Source of the DNA: Lindgomyces ingoldianus
Taxonomy: Eukaryota > Ascomycota > Dothideomycetes > Pleosporales > Lindgomycetaceae
DNA: 64,000 bases
Direction: 5' to 3'
NCBI RefSeq assembly: GCF_010093535.1
Contig: NW_022985192.1
Span: 355,369-419,368 of the forward strand
A model generated the notes under the pieces. It did not search any database. It saw only the letters and a list, made by a program, of their open reading frames with translations, and was not told where the DNA came from. A program made the position numbers and the translations under genes. This document shows positions 11,202-23,790 of this stretch, in pieces (position 1 is the stretch's first letter; the number at the start of each line of letters is the position of its first letter).

Positions 11202-11642
11202 AGAATGGGGGATCTGGTGTGTTAACCAAAGAAAATAAGTTGTCATTTGAGGTTCTAGGAGGTACTATGATTTCACATCAAGGTCAGCAATGGCAAATGG
11301 ATAGATATCTCTGACAATCTGGACATATACCAGCATTTTTACTACAGATCAACGCCCTCTGTCGTCACCACAGGCGCTTCTTCTTCACCCTTAAGCCTCC
11401 ATCCTAGCGCCCTTCTTACCGTCTCATGTCTCCACCTATTGTTTCCCCTAAATGCACCATCAATCCCCCTAGCACCCATCCCACAACGTCACAAACCTCA
11501 GCACCAAGTTCAGTGCAACACGCTTTGGAACCTTCCCTGCTTTCTCCCAACTCTCCCCAGGAGGACTCGTGCAACACCAGAAACGTCGATGAATGCATTC
11601 ACCACCTTGCTGTTTTAACGCTTTTTACGATATAGATGCATG

Positions 11643-11684
11643 TGCATTGAATCATATGCATTGAATCATATGCATTGAATACAT
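11643..11684. repeat. 14-bp tandem repeat, three units
   Basis: The unit tgcattgaatcata is repeated three times head to tail over 42 bp, the last copy slightly changed. No function is evident. Confidence 0.75.
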
Positions 11685-14196
11685 AAATCAGCCAAGGGAC
11701 AGCAAAGTCCCTTAACGTACAGATATCGCACAGTACCTGCTTCAATTGTTTCCTGAAGGCTTTTCTCTGGCATCGCGGGGCGAAGTGCTGTCTGCAAACA
11801 ACAACCTTCCGGCCCTACAATACATTGATTGAGAGAATAGCAACATACTGTGAGCCTACCAAGACTGAAACTTTGGAAGGGAAATTTTCCGAACGGGTCT
11901 GTATGAAGCTGGAAATTAACTATTCCAGGCTCGTCATTTACATATTCTTCAATATGCAAGAGAGGTATCTGCCTTGCCAATTTGAACATCACACTGCTAA
12001 AGCTGTCTCCTTGGTAATCTTCTAGCTAATGGTTCATTCTTGCTGTGCTAAGGATTAGGACCCTTGCTGCTGTTGCGGACTTAGTGCCTGTGAACGTGGA
12101 GACATTGGTGCATAGAGTGGTTAGAATTCTTAAGGCTTAATATAACCTAGGGAAGAAGCGATATCGAGAGCATTATCCTGGAATACACGCATTAGCGGGC
12201 CGAATGGAGAACATGAATACGGCGGCAGATTGTGAAACATTGAGTCTTCAAGACGGAGGCTTTGCTCTGTTGAACAGGTTGCCGTTCGTCGGGCAGGTAA
12301 TCCGTTGTGGGCTCGAAGGAACGGCTAAAGGTACTTGTGCTGGTCTTTGGGCCAATGAACTTATACAACTCCGAGGGCGAAGGTAGTTATAACGGCAGCT
12401 TAACCACCTAGCCAACCACTTTAAAGCACACAGATTCTGCGAACGAGCCCTTCATGCTGATGAACTAAAACTGCGAATTAGTACAGGCCCACTTATGACT
12501 TGGCTGCATATGTAAATATTGAAGAAGCCCACAGTGGACTAGCAAGTGACGATAATGGATTAGTGGGATAAGAAGATGGGTGGGTCAAAACACAACCTTC
12601 AGGAATTCAAGGGGATCTGGAGGACGAATGTTGTTTTCGAAAATGGGTGGCTTAAAAGTCCCACAAAAATATGGGATTCTCTGATAAAAGGTTTACGCTG
12701 CACTTTGGTGTTAACAAAAGGTACAAGTGAATGGTGCTGAGAAACTATTTCCAGTTATGGAATACAAGGATCTTCGTAGAAGGAATCTAGTCGGGAAACC
12801 CCCTCTCATGATCCCTATCTGCCCCACATGTGTAAGGCTTACCTAGGTTAAGCCATCTACGCATTATTTCCAAGATAGTCTTGTTTAATTACGTTAGCAG
12901 TCATCCAGCATCCAGCTGTTCCGGAACTAACCACCATATTTTCCTATGTGGAAGGTTGTGTCGCCGCGAAGGAGATAACCGGCGCTAAGAGAAACAAAGT
13001 CTCCATTGCTCCACTAATAGAGGTCGTACACTGGAGGGCATATATTGAAGTCGTCTCTTCATGCTCTGGTTACCGAGATCTGCCTTTAAATGATGGTGTG
13101 GCACAATTGTCGGCGAATATTCGGATCTTAGCTAAACTAACAAACATTGGCATCAGGTATTGGGCTCGAGAAATAGAAAAGAGAAGAGGACCAAGGAAGG
13201 GGTTGAACCCTATAAGCGGCCATATAGGCAGTTGAATCGGAGGTATTAGCGAACCATGAGCGAAGCCTTTACACCTTGTTCATGGTTGTGTTGTACTGAG
13301 ATTCCTAGGTAGCTGTGATGATGTTGGTATCTTGATAGATGAACCTCAAAGTCGTCGTCTCCGTCATCGGCCGCCTGACGCAGAGTATGAGTGTAGCTTG
13401 TCACGCTCGGGGAGTACACTATGGTCCCACAGAGAAGAGAAGGTATTTGAATCATGAAGGTCGCCTTAGACAAACTCCGGAGATCTTGTCGAACGGGCAA
13501 AAGTATGCCAATACAAACGAAATGAGAAACAGTGTTCGGATAGAGATGCTTTCGGCTACTAGCAACTTTGAAGTCACATTCTGAGGACCCCCTCAACCAC
13601 CAACCAGACTTTGAAGCCTCAACAAACGAGTATGAACTTAAAGACTTAAAGAATTGATTCAAGGATTCTGTGAGATGCTAAGTATTCTTTGGACTCTGCT
13701 TTACCGTGATATCTGCCCAATCATTTCTCTAAGCTACTAGAATATTTATTCATGCTAAGTCCAGTCTGCTTAGCTAAAGGCTCAATTGCCTAATAGGCAC
13801 AGAAAAATACCCATAGCTAGAGAGCTACAGTAAAGGAAATGAGCTCCCAGTCCCTCTTGTAGGCTGACCAGGGACATCGAGAAGCGTCAGAGTAACGGTC
13901 TTCCTGGAACTAAGTCGTCTATCCGGATAGTCAAAATCTACCAAGGATAGCAATTACGGCAACGAGGGTAAAAGACTGCTCGGAAATGCCTGAAGCTAGT
14001 TTTGTAGGAATGTGTTGATGAAAGGCTATTTCTTGATCGGGTTAGATCTTACTTGTCTCAACAATGGACAGACATGAACGAAAGGCCTGCACCTGATCCG
14101 GGGGGGATTTCCACTTCATATTTACTCAAATTTCCTTATACGTGTTCTTTCCTAAAATTTAGGCATCCCACCGGGGGTGTCGGAACCGTTCGCAAT

Positions 14197-14234
14197 GACT
14201 CGGCGATCTCACACAGACTCGGCGATGTCGCACA
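14197..14234. repeat. 19-bp tandem duplication
   Basis: Two adjacent 19-bp units beginning gactcggcgat are 17/19 identical. They lie in non-coding sequence. Confidence 0.7.
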
Positions 14235-17200
14235 TCACAGCTTACAAAATATTTCCTAAAAGAGTATGACCCAAGTTTAAATTGCAAAGCTTTTCTGTGA
14301 CCATCGTCTTACTCGCGTAGCTTATTACTATGCATACTTCGACTCTGACGTGAAACCTTAAGAAAATACAAACTTCAGCGAGAATTTCCCCAGATGATTG
14401 ATAGCGCAAGGATCGTCAGGCACCACTGACGCATACGAGAATCAATGTAACTGTCTTGTGAGTCGGTCTCATGCTACAACATATAATCTAACCCTATAGG
14501 GCTTTTTTTTTTCGTCCACTGGCGTTGGGTAAGGATTGACTGGAATGGTGAGATATGCAGGTATGCAACGAAAGACCGGAGGCGGTCGCGACTTCGGCGA
14601 TGAAGTATCGTGGCTAGCTCATCAATCTAATATCCAGCTCAATTTGAAATACACAGCTGATGAATTCCTGTCTATGTTCACTCATCAGGTTAATGCAATT
14701 CGTATGCGACATATCTGAACTCAAGTATAGTCAGTCACCAGGCCGTTTGACTCAGCCGTGACTAATCTCATGATCTCAGGTGAATGTCATGTGGACAAGC
14801 AAAAACTGAGATTTTTTGGATCTGATAAGCTATCGAAAGGAGATGGTGTTGCGAACACGCCATGGCTAACTCTCAAAACCTAAATTTAATCGTCAGCTCA
14901 CGGTCAGCCTCGCAAAACCATATGCAAACCAGTCCATCTCTCATGGACAACTGAAAGGAGTAATTCTCTCGAAGCGTTGGTCGCTGCACCATGATGCTAA
15001 TTTGGCAGGCTCACGTTGTCCAAACTCATAGTAGTGTAAGCCATCTGTCAGTCATGATGGAGTTCTGAGACGGGAGAATTCGCCTCGGAGCTACGGCCGA
15101 AGTGAAGCCGTCGGCATACCAGTCGGCACTTGGCGCTTCCTGTTCAACCGAAAAAGTTCGCGCATTCAACACGTCACCGGACGGTTTTCACATTTTTTGA
15201 AAGATGAGGGAAGTCGGCCGAATCTATTTCGTTCCTTGAAGTAGTATTATGCTTCTTAACTCCTTTCCATCTCCCAAAGTATTCCCAATACTCCGGAGGA
15301 GTTAGACCGCTCCACTGGCAGGCTGAGCCTCCAAGTTTCCCATACGTTCCGCTTCCGGAAGCTGTGCCAATACTTCGGGCCGGGAATAGAAACGCTAGTT
15401 GACATTGTTTAATTAAACCTTGAAGGATTTTGAGATGATTGGGTTGCAGGAGTCTTGCCACCTTTGCCCTGCATGTTCATTCACCCAAGTTTATCAACTT
15501 CCCTTGCGGATATCCGGAGGTCGAAAATTGAAGATAGGGCGGATGAGAATAGAAATCAAGGCGAGAATGGTGGATAAGAGGATAAGTTGCAGTCATCATT
15601 GGAGGGTTTTCATGCACCCACTCCGGAAAGTGTCAAAAATGAAGCCTGAGGCGTCATGATCGGCGACGGCTGAAGCGGCCAACGTGTTCAAGAAGTTGAC
15701 CCAGGGCAAAGGCAGTGCCGAGTGTTTTGGGTTTCAATAAACCCGTCTCGGGCCCTGGAGATCCCACTTCCCGTTTGCTTCCAGGACGAAGGATTGGATG
15801 ACAGCTGCGCTAACGACGTAGGTGGATAGTGTCCGCTGAAAAGGTCCAAGCAGCGCGGGGAGGTTTCTGCACCCGTTGTCGATCATGACTGCATACGGCG
15901 GAACTTGCCACAGCTAGTATTGATATTCTGCGCCGACTCGAAACAAGATAATGGGGTACAAATCAGGGAAGGAATGAAGAGAGTTGGGTGCGAATGTTTC
16001 GCAAAAATAGAAACTTGAAGCAACTGTTGCTGGAGATCGAATTTGACAAATATGTGATGTGGTCATTGGAATGCATGTGTTAGGTGATGTCATTGGCGAT
16101 CCTCTCCCATTATTACGCGAGGTGAAGCGACACTGCAACACATGGAAATGAGGCGGCTTTCATCCGTCCCCTTTTCTTAGTAGCCGACGAGATTAGTATG
16201 TCTGGGGATTTCTCGGGTCGCAAACGAGTGGCTTATCTGTGGCTGGTGCGCATTCATGTCGCAGTGCGACACCCACCTCTCACAACCCCTCGATGCGACG
16301 TTCCTCTGCAGTGGACGAGATTTCGGCCAGTCGGCGTTGCCGCATCCTGCGGATAGGGCTGGCCTGCGCCTTACTGTTTAGGGGTTAGGGAGTGTGGCTC
16401 AGCAGGACCCTGAAAAGTTCATCCTATCACCCCTCATGCGATCTTTGGGCGTGGACTTTCCGAATTCGATCCGCCACTTCTCCACAGCCCTGCCCACGTT
16501 TTACTATGGAGCATATCAGAACGATGCTGCATGCACTTCGATAACGTTACAAGTTTTTCTTTTACGGGCGCTCCGCAAGGAACATTGTTTCAAGTGCAAA
16601 TTTTGCTTGTGTGGTCGGTTGTACCTGGTGGTTTGGGAATTTGTACATCGTGTGGGGTCTCGAAGACTGCAGTTCTCGGTGATGTGCGCAACTCCAACAT
16701 GAGCTGGCGCAACGGTTGCTTGGACCATGGTGTATCTCGTTTCCAGCGTATTGGTCCATGGGAAGGGTCCCGGTTCCAAACCAATTCTTAGTGGAGAGGA
16801 GCGCAGAACACATCTACCACTAGAATCAGCATTCTACCATGGCCACCATCTTCAGCTGTCTTGTCCATCTCTTGCTGGAATGGAAACGTGGTACTGGGGG
16901 CTTCCAGTTTGGATGCCCCCTTGCTGCTCGCCGATATTGCGCGTCACGATACCTAGTGAGCTGAAGGAATTAAACAAACTCAATAGACATGACATGAGGG
17001 AAACTCGGTGCAACGGTCACGCGCCATGGCTTGTGACCCTTTCTAGCCCCTGGCTTCCAACCGAAGAGCCTCTGCTCAAAAGGGCATTTACAACATCGCC
17101 CTTACCCGAGTGGGCATGCTCCCGCAGAGGGAGCGCGAGGCTTGCAGTGTGGGAGGGTTGCACTGCCTGACATCTGGTCGGAATTTGTTGCTTTACAGCC

Positions 17201-17934
17201 GATGCAAGCCTGCACCTAGCGCACTTCTTGAGATCTCTCGTCTAGGAGCACGCATCTACCGAGCCAAGTCTCCGTCAGTCTGGAGAAGCTTGAGACGCCG
17301 AAGAGTAGTCAGGATAGGTCCCCGAACGATGATGAGCAACGGGGATCGCTTTGCAAGCGCACGTTGCGACGAGGATTGTGCTCGACGGATGTCCATAACA
17401 TGCAGACACTCTATTGACCGTTATTATTGTCGCAGGAGATGGCTCCGCGGAGAGGAATAGGGCCCTGTGTCGGATAGGAGCCGACGGGCACCAAAAGTGG
17501 ACAGAAATTTTGAGTGGTGTGTTCCAGTGCTCCTGTGTGCACAGCCCACGTCGGAAAAGCCCATGCTGCATGGCCCTGCATGGAGGGCGCTCTTTAGCCT
17601 GCTGCAAAGCGCTTTCTAGAAGTCAATCGATCGGCGCCAGACGCTCCACCCCGGGCGATGACGCAAGGGCTCGAGGATATAATGGAAGAAACCCGCGCGA
17701 AGACAGCTCCCTCCACCAAAGGCCGAAGACGCACTCCCTCAGCAATTTGCAATCATTCCGGCCCGTAAAGAAATTCTCAGCCCCGAGTGTCCGAACGTAG
17801 CCGGTTTTTCTGGGCATTCCACCTGTTTCCATCATCACCTCACCAAGATTTTTAGGCCGAGTGCTCTAGTCATTCGCTACCTATAAGTATCTCGCCACCC
17901 GCCTTGGGCCGTTATTTTTCCTCTTCCCGACACT

Positions 17935-20229
17935 ATGCTGGCCCTACCACAAAGACGTCAGCACCTTTCACTACACTCGCAATCCACCCTACCGTCTCCA
18001 CCATCCTCGCAACACCTCTCGTTCGACCAACTGTCGCAACAGCTCTCGGCGCAGAACTTCTTTGACCAAAAACTGCTCCACGACTACCTTGAGTCGCAGC
18101 AGCACGCCTTTGCGACACCCATCATCGTCGACAGCGACCTGTCGTCCAACTCAAACCCTTTCATGAACGGAGCCTACGACTTTTTGAACCCTACTATTAG
18201 GATTCAGCAGTCGACGCCGACGCCACAACTACCTTCGGGCTTCTCGCAACCTTCAATGCTCCCAGCGAGTAACGCCACGGCCTCCGGTCTCGAGAACTGG
18301 CACAACTTTGCGAACAATGGTCATGCGGACAGCCAGTCGCTGCAGACGCCCGTACAAAGCCAGGCAGGAAGAGGACATCAACGCGCGTCGTCGTCCTCGT
18401 CGATAGGATCGACTGGATCCCAGTATCAGTCTGCAGGTCCCACAACCACCTACCCGTACGTCGCCCATCCCGAAAATTTGCCATCCTGTTCAGCTACTCA
18501 TGTTGAGTCATCTTACACCGCTGACATACCTTCAAGACCCTTCTCGAACCATTTACCCACCCCTACTCACACACCTACGCAAGATTCATTCGCAATGAAT
18601 CCAAACTTCAACACATACAACCCCAACACTACCAACATGGACTCGACAATGTCCGCACATTTCTCAATGAAGCAGGCGCTCATGGACCAGCATGTTCCTG
18701 ACGAAGACGTGCCCAGCTTTGGACACTCAGCGAGGCATTCGGTATCAAGCTACGGACACGACTCGCCGGCGACCCCTCACACTGCGCAGGGTGAAGACTT
18801 TGAGGACAGGTTCAAGGTGCCTCCTACCGGTGAGATACTCTACAAGGTCGAAGCATGGTTCGATGAATACCTAACTTACGATGACGAACCAGACTTGCGA
18901 CACCAAGTGCCCAAGTTCGAGAGGACTTACACGGATGTGGCCCCCGACAGCTTCTACAACTCAAGCACCATGTTGCAACAGGCACCATCAATACCGCATA
19001 CCAAGCCTGCTCCCAATGCATCGTTGCTGTCGCCGTACCGAAGCAACAACCCCAACGACATCCTCCAGCGAACTGTGCAAGCCGCTCAGAACGCGCGGTC
19101 ACAGTCACCTGCGAGCTCAGCGTCTCGTCCCATCTCACCCTTTCGACACTCCTCACCGTACCGCCACCCCAGCAACAACTTCAGCTCACCTCGCATGCGG
19201 GTGCCCACGGCAGCCCTGGCACGTGAGCAAAAGGTTGAGGCTGATGCAGCTTACGCAATGAAGCAGAACGTGGCATCGACCGAGGAGGCTCAACCAAAAA
19301 CGATCTCGCCAAAGGATGCGTTATTAGACTATCGCGAAGCCGATGATCAGTCTAAGGTGGCACTCTTCCCGGAAGGTGGCGCAAGCGAGTACGAGCACCA
19401 ATACAACGGTGGCGACCAATATAGAAACGCCACCCAATCCAGCTTTGACACAACATCGGGGCAGGCTTACAGACGAGACAGCTGGGCAACACCTCATTTC
19501 TCGCCAAACTACTCCTCAACCACCTCTGGACCCCCAGCTTCAACCTTCGCCTTTGTTCCCCCGGCTATCTCGGGGAACATGCACGGTTTGCCTTTCACCT
19601 CGCAGTTCCGAACCACTCCCGCCAGCATGCCGTCGGCATCCGACCAACCACCGGAATTCCCGGCACATCTCACCTCGATGGAGTCCAGCGCGAGTGAGGC
19701 CGGACCCGAGACAGCCAGCACTTCGAGTGAGCATCTCCAGAAACCGGCCGCTTCTTCGGCCGACTCGGGTACGTACACATGTACCTACCATGGCTGCACA
19801 CTTCGATTTGAAACTCCGCAAAAACTGCAGAAGCATAAACGCGAAGGTCACCGCAATGCGAATGCTGCGACCATGGGTTCCAGCATGACATCAGCGGCAC
19901 TCCTGGAGCGCAATTCGCAGGCGGGGCCTCACAAGTGCGAGCGCATCAACCCCACAACCGGCAAGCCCTGCAACACGATCTTCTCTCGGCCTTATGACCT
20001 CACTCGCCACGAGGACACGATCCACAACGCCCGCAAGCAAAAAGTCCGGTGCGCACTGTGCGTCGAGGAGAAGACGTTCTCACGCAACGATGCACTGACC
20101 CGACACATGGTAAGAATCCATCCTAAAACCGTCCCTAGTCACAAGCAAGCTAACATGTTGCAGCGCGTCGTGCATCCTGAGATCGACTTCCCTGGTAAGC
20201 ACAGACGTCGTGGCGGAAATCACGACTGA
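17935..20229 (+). CDS. C2H2 zinc-finger transcription factor, Rpn4-like
   Basis: Two exons are proposed, 17935-20109 and 20164-20229, giving 746 residues. A long Ser/Gln/Pro-rich region precedes a C-terminal DNA-binding part with three finger-like units. These are CTYHGC..KLQKHKREGH (about 613-640), CERINPTTGKPCNTIFSRPYDLTRHEDTIH (about 667-697, with an unusually long Cys-Cys spacing), and CALCVEEKTFSRNDALTRHMRVVH (about 706-730). A basic tail (GKHRRRGGN) follows. The finger pair with SRPYDLxRHxxTIH followed by FSRNDALTRHMRVxHPE resembles the DNA-binding domain of Rpn4, the activator of proteasome genes; this assignment is from remembered family features and is moderate. The 54-nt intron (gtaaga..cag, branch gctaac) keeps the frame, so a naive reading gives 764 residues. 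Acidic and hydrophobic segments (DEDVPSF, YLTYDDEPDL) could be activation or degradation signals. Confidence 0.8.
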   Translation: MLALPQRRQHLSLHSQSTLPSPPSSQHLSFDQLSQQLSAQNFFDQKLLHDYLESQQHAFATPIIVDSDLSSNSNPFMNGAYDFLNPTIRIQQSTPTPQLPSGFSQPSMLPASNATASGLENWHNFANNGHADSQSLQTPVQSQAGRGHQRASSSSSIGSTGSQYQSAGPTTTYPYVAHPENLPSCSATHVESSYTADIPSRPFSNHLPTPTHTPTQDSFAMNPNFNTYNPNTTNMDSTMSAHFSMKQALMDQHVPDEDVPSFGHSARHSVSSYGHDSPATPHTAQGEDFEDRFKVPPTGEILYKVEAWFDEYLTYDDEPDLRHQVPKFERTYTDVAPDSFYNSSTMLQQAPSIPHTKPAPNASLLSPYRSNNPNDILQRTVQAAQNARSQSPASSASRPISPFRHSSPYRHPSNNFSSPRMRVPTAALAREQKVEADAAYAMKQNVASTEEAQPKTISPKDALLDYREADDQSKVALFPEGGASEYEHQYNGGDQYRNATQSSFDTTSGQAYRRDSWATPHFSPNYSSTTSGPPASTFAFVPPAISGNMHGLPFTSQFRTTPASMPSASDQPPEFPAHLTSMESSASEAGPETASTSSEHLQKPAASSADSGTYTCTYHGCTLRFETPQKLQKHKREGHRNANAATMGSSMTSAALLERNSQAGPHKCERINPTTGKPCNTIFSRPYDLTRHEDTIHNARKQKVRCALCVEEKTFSRNDALTRHMVRIHPKTVPSHKQANMLQRVVHPEIDFPGKHRRRGGNHD

Positions 20230-21726
20230 GTTTGCGGACATGTTTGTCCGCGGAGGTTTCAAAGCGGGTGGGTTCCGCCGAGGGCTACGGCGCTCGGCTG
20301 GCCCTAACTCAAGTCCGTTGCCAGCACATTCCAGAACGCGCCCGATCCTTCGCACATTACACATCCTCAACGAACGACCTCAAAGTTTTCCCACGGTCGA
20401 GACCGCCGCTCGATTTTGCAGTGCATTACCACGCAGCGGGCGAAAATGGCTCGGGTGAAGTATGATCCAGGCCTCAGCCAGGGCGCATATTCTGGTCTCA
20501 TCGACTTCCCCTGCCTTGCTTTTCCATCTCTCGACATATCCAGCATCAATGCGCAGCGGTGTTAGAAATATTTCTCGGCCGAAATCATTCCTGACTCGAC
20601 ATGTGCTCTTTTGCTTGTTCAGCGTGCACTTTATCCGGACCGGTTTGGCGTTCGGACACCTTCATCCCCGTTTCCCAGGCCGGACAGGATGCAAATGGGA
20701 ATGATCCGGCGTTCTTGATACAGCAGTCCTTACGGGTATAAGCTTCCTTTTACTTCTCTAATTTCCTTGAGTGATCTACTATTGTTTCACTGGTTGTGGT
20801 TTCATATCTCCTCTCGAGCGTTCAAGCTGAAGATGGAGTGACGATTGATGATTTCGGAAATGATGTAATATGTCGACTGAATGCAAAAGTGATGAATATT
20901 AGACGAAAGCTGGCAGCAGCGAAACGGATTGGGATCCAGGATTGGGATTTTTGGGTTCATTTTCTCGTTCAAATCTTTATTACATTTCATCATAATACAG
21001 CTCGCCTCATGGCAGGGCAGAATTGTTCGTGTATAACTTTAGCGGTGGGGTAACGGTACAAGAGGGTGTTTCTTTTGGTTGTTTGCGTTACCGCCCCTTT
21101 TCATCCAGTCTATTCTTTTCTCCAAGTTTCGTATGCCGTACAACGATTCGTCCCTTGACCTAGCGGTCTTGTAATCATGTACTCGTCCCCAAAAAGCACC
21201 CTGCACTTCCATCTGCCCAGGTAACTAGGCAAATGTACCACCACCTTTCCTTTAGTATGATACCCCTCGAAAATGCAAGGGAGCACTTCGGATGTACGAA
21301 TAGATAGGATAGCTAGCTAGCTTAGAATACTAATCCTTGAACGCAAAGGAATACTCTAGATACGCGGCCCTACATGCACTCCCTCGTGATCTTGTACGAT
21401 TCAATATCAAGACTTGAAGGGTCTCGACTCTGTGGAGGTTGTGCTGTACGCTGCACCACCTTTCTAACATGCAGCTATTAAATCACTGGGACAAATAGAA
21501 ATATAGATACAGCACGCAGTCGCACAACCCTAGCCTCTCATTAACAGCCTTGCAGGAGAACCGCGCAAGCGCCACCACACCTGGCACCGACCGAGCTGAT
21601 AGAGCCCTGAACAATCAATTGTGTGCTCCCGCTATTGTAAAATTAAGAATCTAGACCCGAGTACACCCCTTTTCCGCAAAATCTCAGCAGAGGAGGGACG
21701 CGGTGGTTGCATGCATGTCAGAAGCC

Positions 21727-21763
21727 AAGTGCTGGATCTGGATCTAAGATCCAGACAGCACTT
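21727..21763. repeat. Inverted repeat forming a strong hairpin
   Basis: The arms 21727-21744 and 21748-21763 pair over 16 bp with a two-base bulge (GA) in the left arm, around a 3-nt loop (taa). It is non-coding. It could be the remnant of a small inverted-repeat element, a structured RNA, or chance. Confidence 0.7.
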
Positions 21764-23600
21764 CCGCGGGTATGCGGGGCGTGAGTTAGCGGTGCAGCGC
21801 AACGAGAGTTTTGGGGGTTGGTGCCCCACTGGCTCGATGCTTTGTACGACGCACGTTTCCAATGGAGTTGCAGACACTCGAGCAACGATAGAATTTATTC
21901 GCCTGGAAGAATAATCAGAGAAGTGATTTGATTAGAGAAGGATGCATGGACTGGAGTTTTCGGCGTAACACCGAGTTTTCGGCGATACTCGGCCGAATTG
22001 GACTCAAGTCTCGAAAGGTCGTGTCGTCATGCGACTTGTTCGTTTTTTAAGCACGGGTTACGTGGTTAGTGAAGGCTTATCGATAACTAGCAACAACGGT
22101 GATGATATTCACACCCATATCGATAAGAACCATTCTAATTTACCCTTCGCTAGGAAGTACAACTCTTCGTCACCTCGTCACGCAACCTCCAATGAAAGGA
22201 GTTCCCTTTAGAATGCGCTTATGTTGGTCAAGCGCCAATTGGAATTTCTCATGACATGCCGTCATCATCATGTAACTTGGTTCATTCTGGCCTGTTTTCC
22301 CTTGCTTGGCATTGGCAATGATGGAAGGCAGTCTCACTTCACTCACTCGCCCTGGACCCTGATGAGCAGAGTCACGAGGTTGTTTGGGTCTGGAACGTGG
22401 GGTTGTGGATATAATGGATCGCGAGCGACTCCACCATGATCATTTCCTCAGGCCATAATCATCACGATCACCGTCTGCATGTCGCAACAGCCAGTAACCA
22501 GGCTTTAGGGTAATCTGATAATTCGCATTCGACGAAATCGCCGGTCCTGCTGCGATTGTCTACTTGCGATAGCGCTGGTAGTGGGATGATTTATGAGGGG
22601 AAACAGGGTGATCATGACGACGGAGTGGTGAGATCGCGGGGTCGATGATTGGTCGCTTGGAACATCGTGGTTGGATCGTCGCGCGGCGACTATCGAGAGA
22701 TGATGGAGTGATGGAGGGTCATCGAGACGGCAGTTGGTGAGGGGACTGGGTGATTGGAGATCGAATTGAGATCGAGACCATCTATCCGACAGTTCCAACA
22801 CCTCTTCATTCTCCGTTGCGGATGTTGTTCCGTCTTCCCCTCTTGCAATGGTTCGAGACTGTCATACTGCCGACGCTGCCCCGTAGTGCACCTCTTTAAC
22901 CCTGCTCACTAAAGCCCCTAAAGATCCACGCACGGTAGAGATGATTTCTCCATTCTTTCTTCATTCGGGTATGGACAAAATATAACTCATTTTCGTTGTT
23001 GTCACGTCGTTGCTGTTTATTCCCTTCTATCGCAGCAACCACAGCAAAGCTTCGTCCCAACGTCTATGAAGAGCTTCTTGAACCTACTACCATTAGTATG
23101 TATAACATGCAAAACGTCGTCCACTCTCTAGAGCGTTCCCATTATCTTTCTCAATGTTTTCTATTTTGGTTCTTGATACATCAATTCTATTGTTATTCTT
23201 CTCAAGTCCCAACTCTCGTTCAATGCTGGCCTTCCCTGTGGTATTACTTTCTTGTCTTACCACCTCAACGACGGAGTTCCTTCACCAAAGATCTATAGAC
23301 TGTTTCTTGTAATTTCAGTATGCTTTTTTAGGCTTAGTGAACACTTTCCATGAATTGAGTCACGGAAGTCTGGGCTTGAGAATTGCTGTTGTGTGGAATA
23401 GGGGGGGCAACCTCAGGGCAGACTGGGCAGAGAAGAAAGGCAAGTTGCAGTGCCGAGTCGTCCGAAACTTGTATTCTCTTGATGATTATTTACATTCCTA
23501 GTTCGCTCAGGAGTTGAGGTGGTGAATATCATTTCGTCTCGACAGCCCATCTTCGATAATCAAACAAGACGACTTTCTGGGCCTGAATACCAACGCAGCG

Positions 23601-23790
23601 CTTCCAACGAGGCGGAGTACTGTAAGACTGAGCAATTTTGAGACCTGTACGGGTGAGATTTTGTGCACGTTCGTCGGCAGTGGGGAGAAGAGGTAGGTGT
23701 ACGTGTAGTAACTGGTATGGCTCACGAGATCTGCACGGGTAGAACGATTTAATTAAAGTGCGCCGTACTCTAGTCGAAACAGTTAAGATT
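23601..23790. repeat. Interspersed repeat, copy A
   Basis: About 190 bp aligns with 63811-64000 in the same orientation. Shared blocks include cttccaacgaggcg, gtacgggtgagatttt, gaggtaggtgtacgt and atttaattaaagt, followed by gtactctagt. Similarity begins a few bases earlier (aataccaacg). Differences are scattered substitutions and small indels, so the copies are not recent. The reverse strand of both copies shows a short open reading pattern starting TYTYL, but no recognised protein. Confidence 0.85.

Larger units (their letters stand above)
11202..17934. other. 6.7-kb gene-poor region
   Basis: No open frame here has a recognisable domain, convincing length or codon character. Frames of 60-140 codons (for example 13246-13662 minus and 16727-17170 plus) look random. 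The middle (about 11.6-15 kb) is A+T-richer than the gene blocks, with many TA steps, as in old repeat-derived sequence. Short tandem repeats occur at 11643-11684 and 14197-14234. The right end (about 16.3-17.9 kb) is the probable long promoter and leader of the C2H2 regulator. No transposon protein relic was recognised. Confidence 0.45.

Noticed and set aside
13246..13662. 138-codon minus-strand frame in the gene-poor region
   Set aside because: No domain, no splice-supported extension, and composition like the surrounding non-coding DNA.
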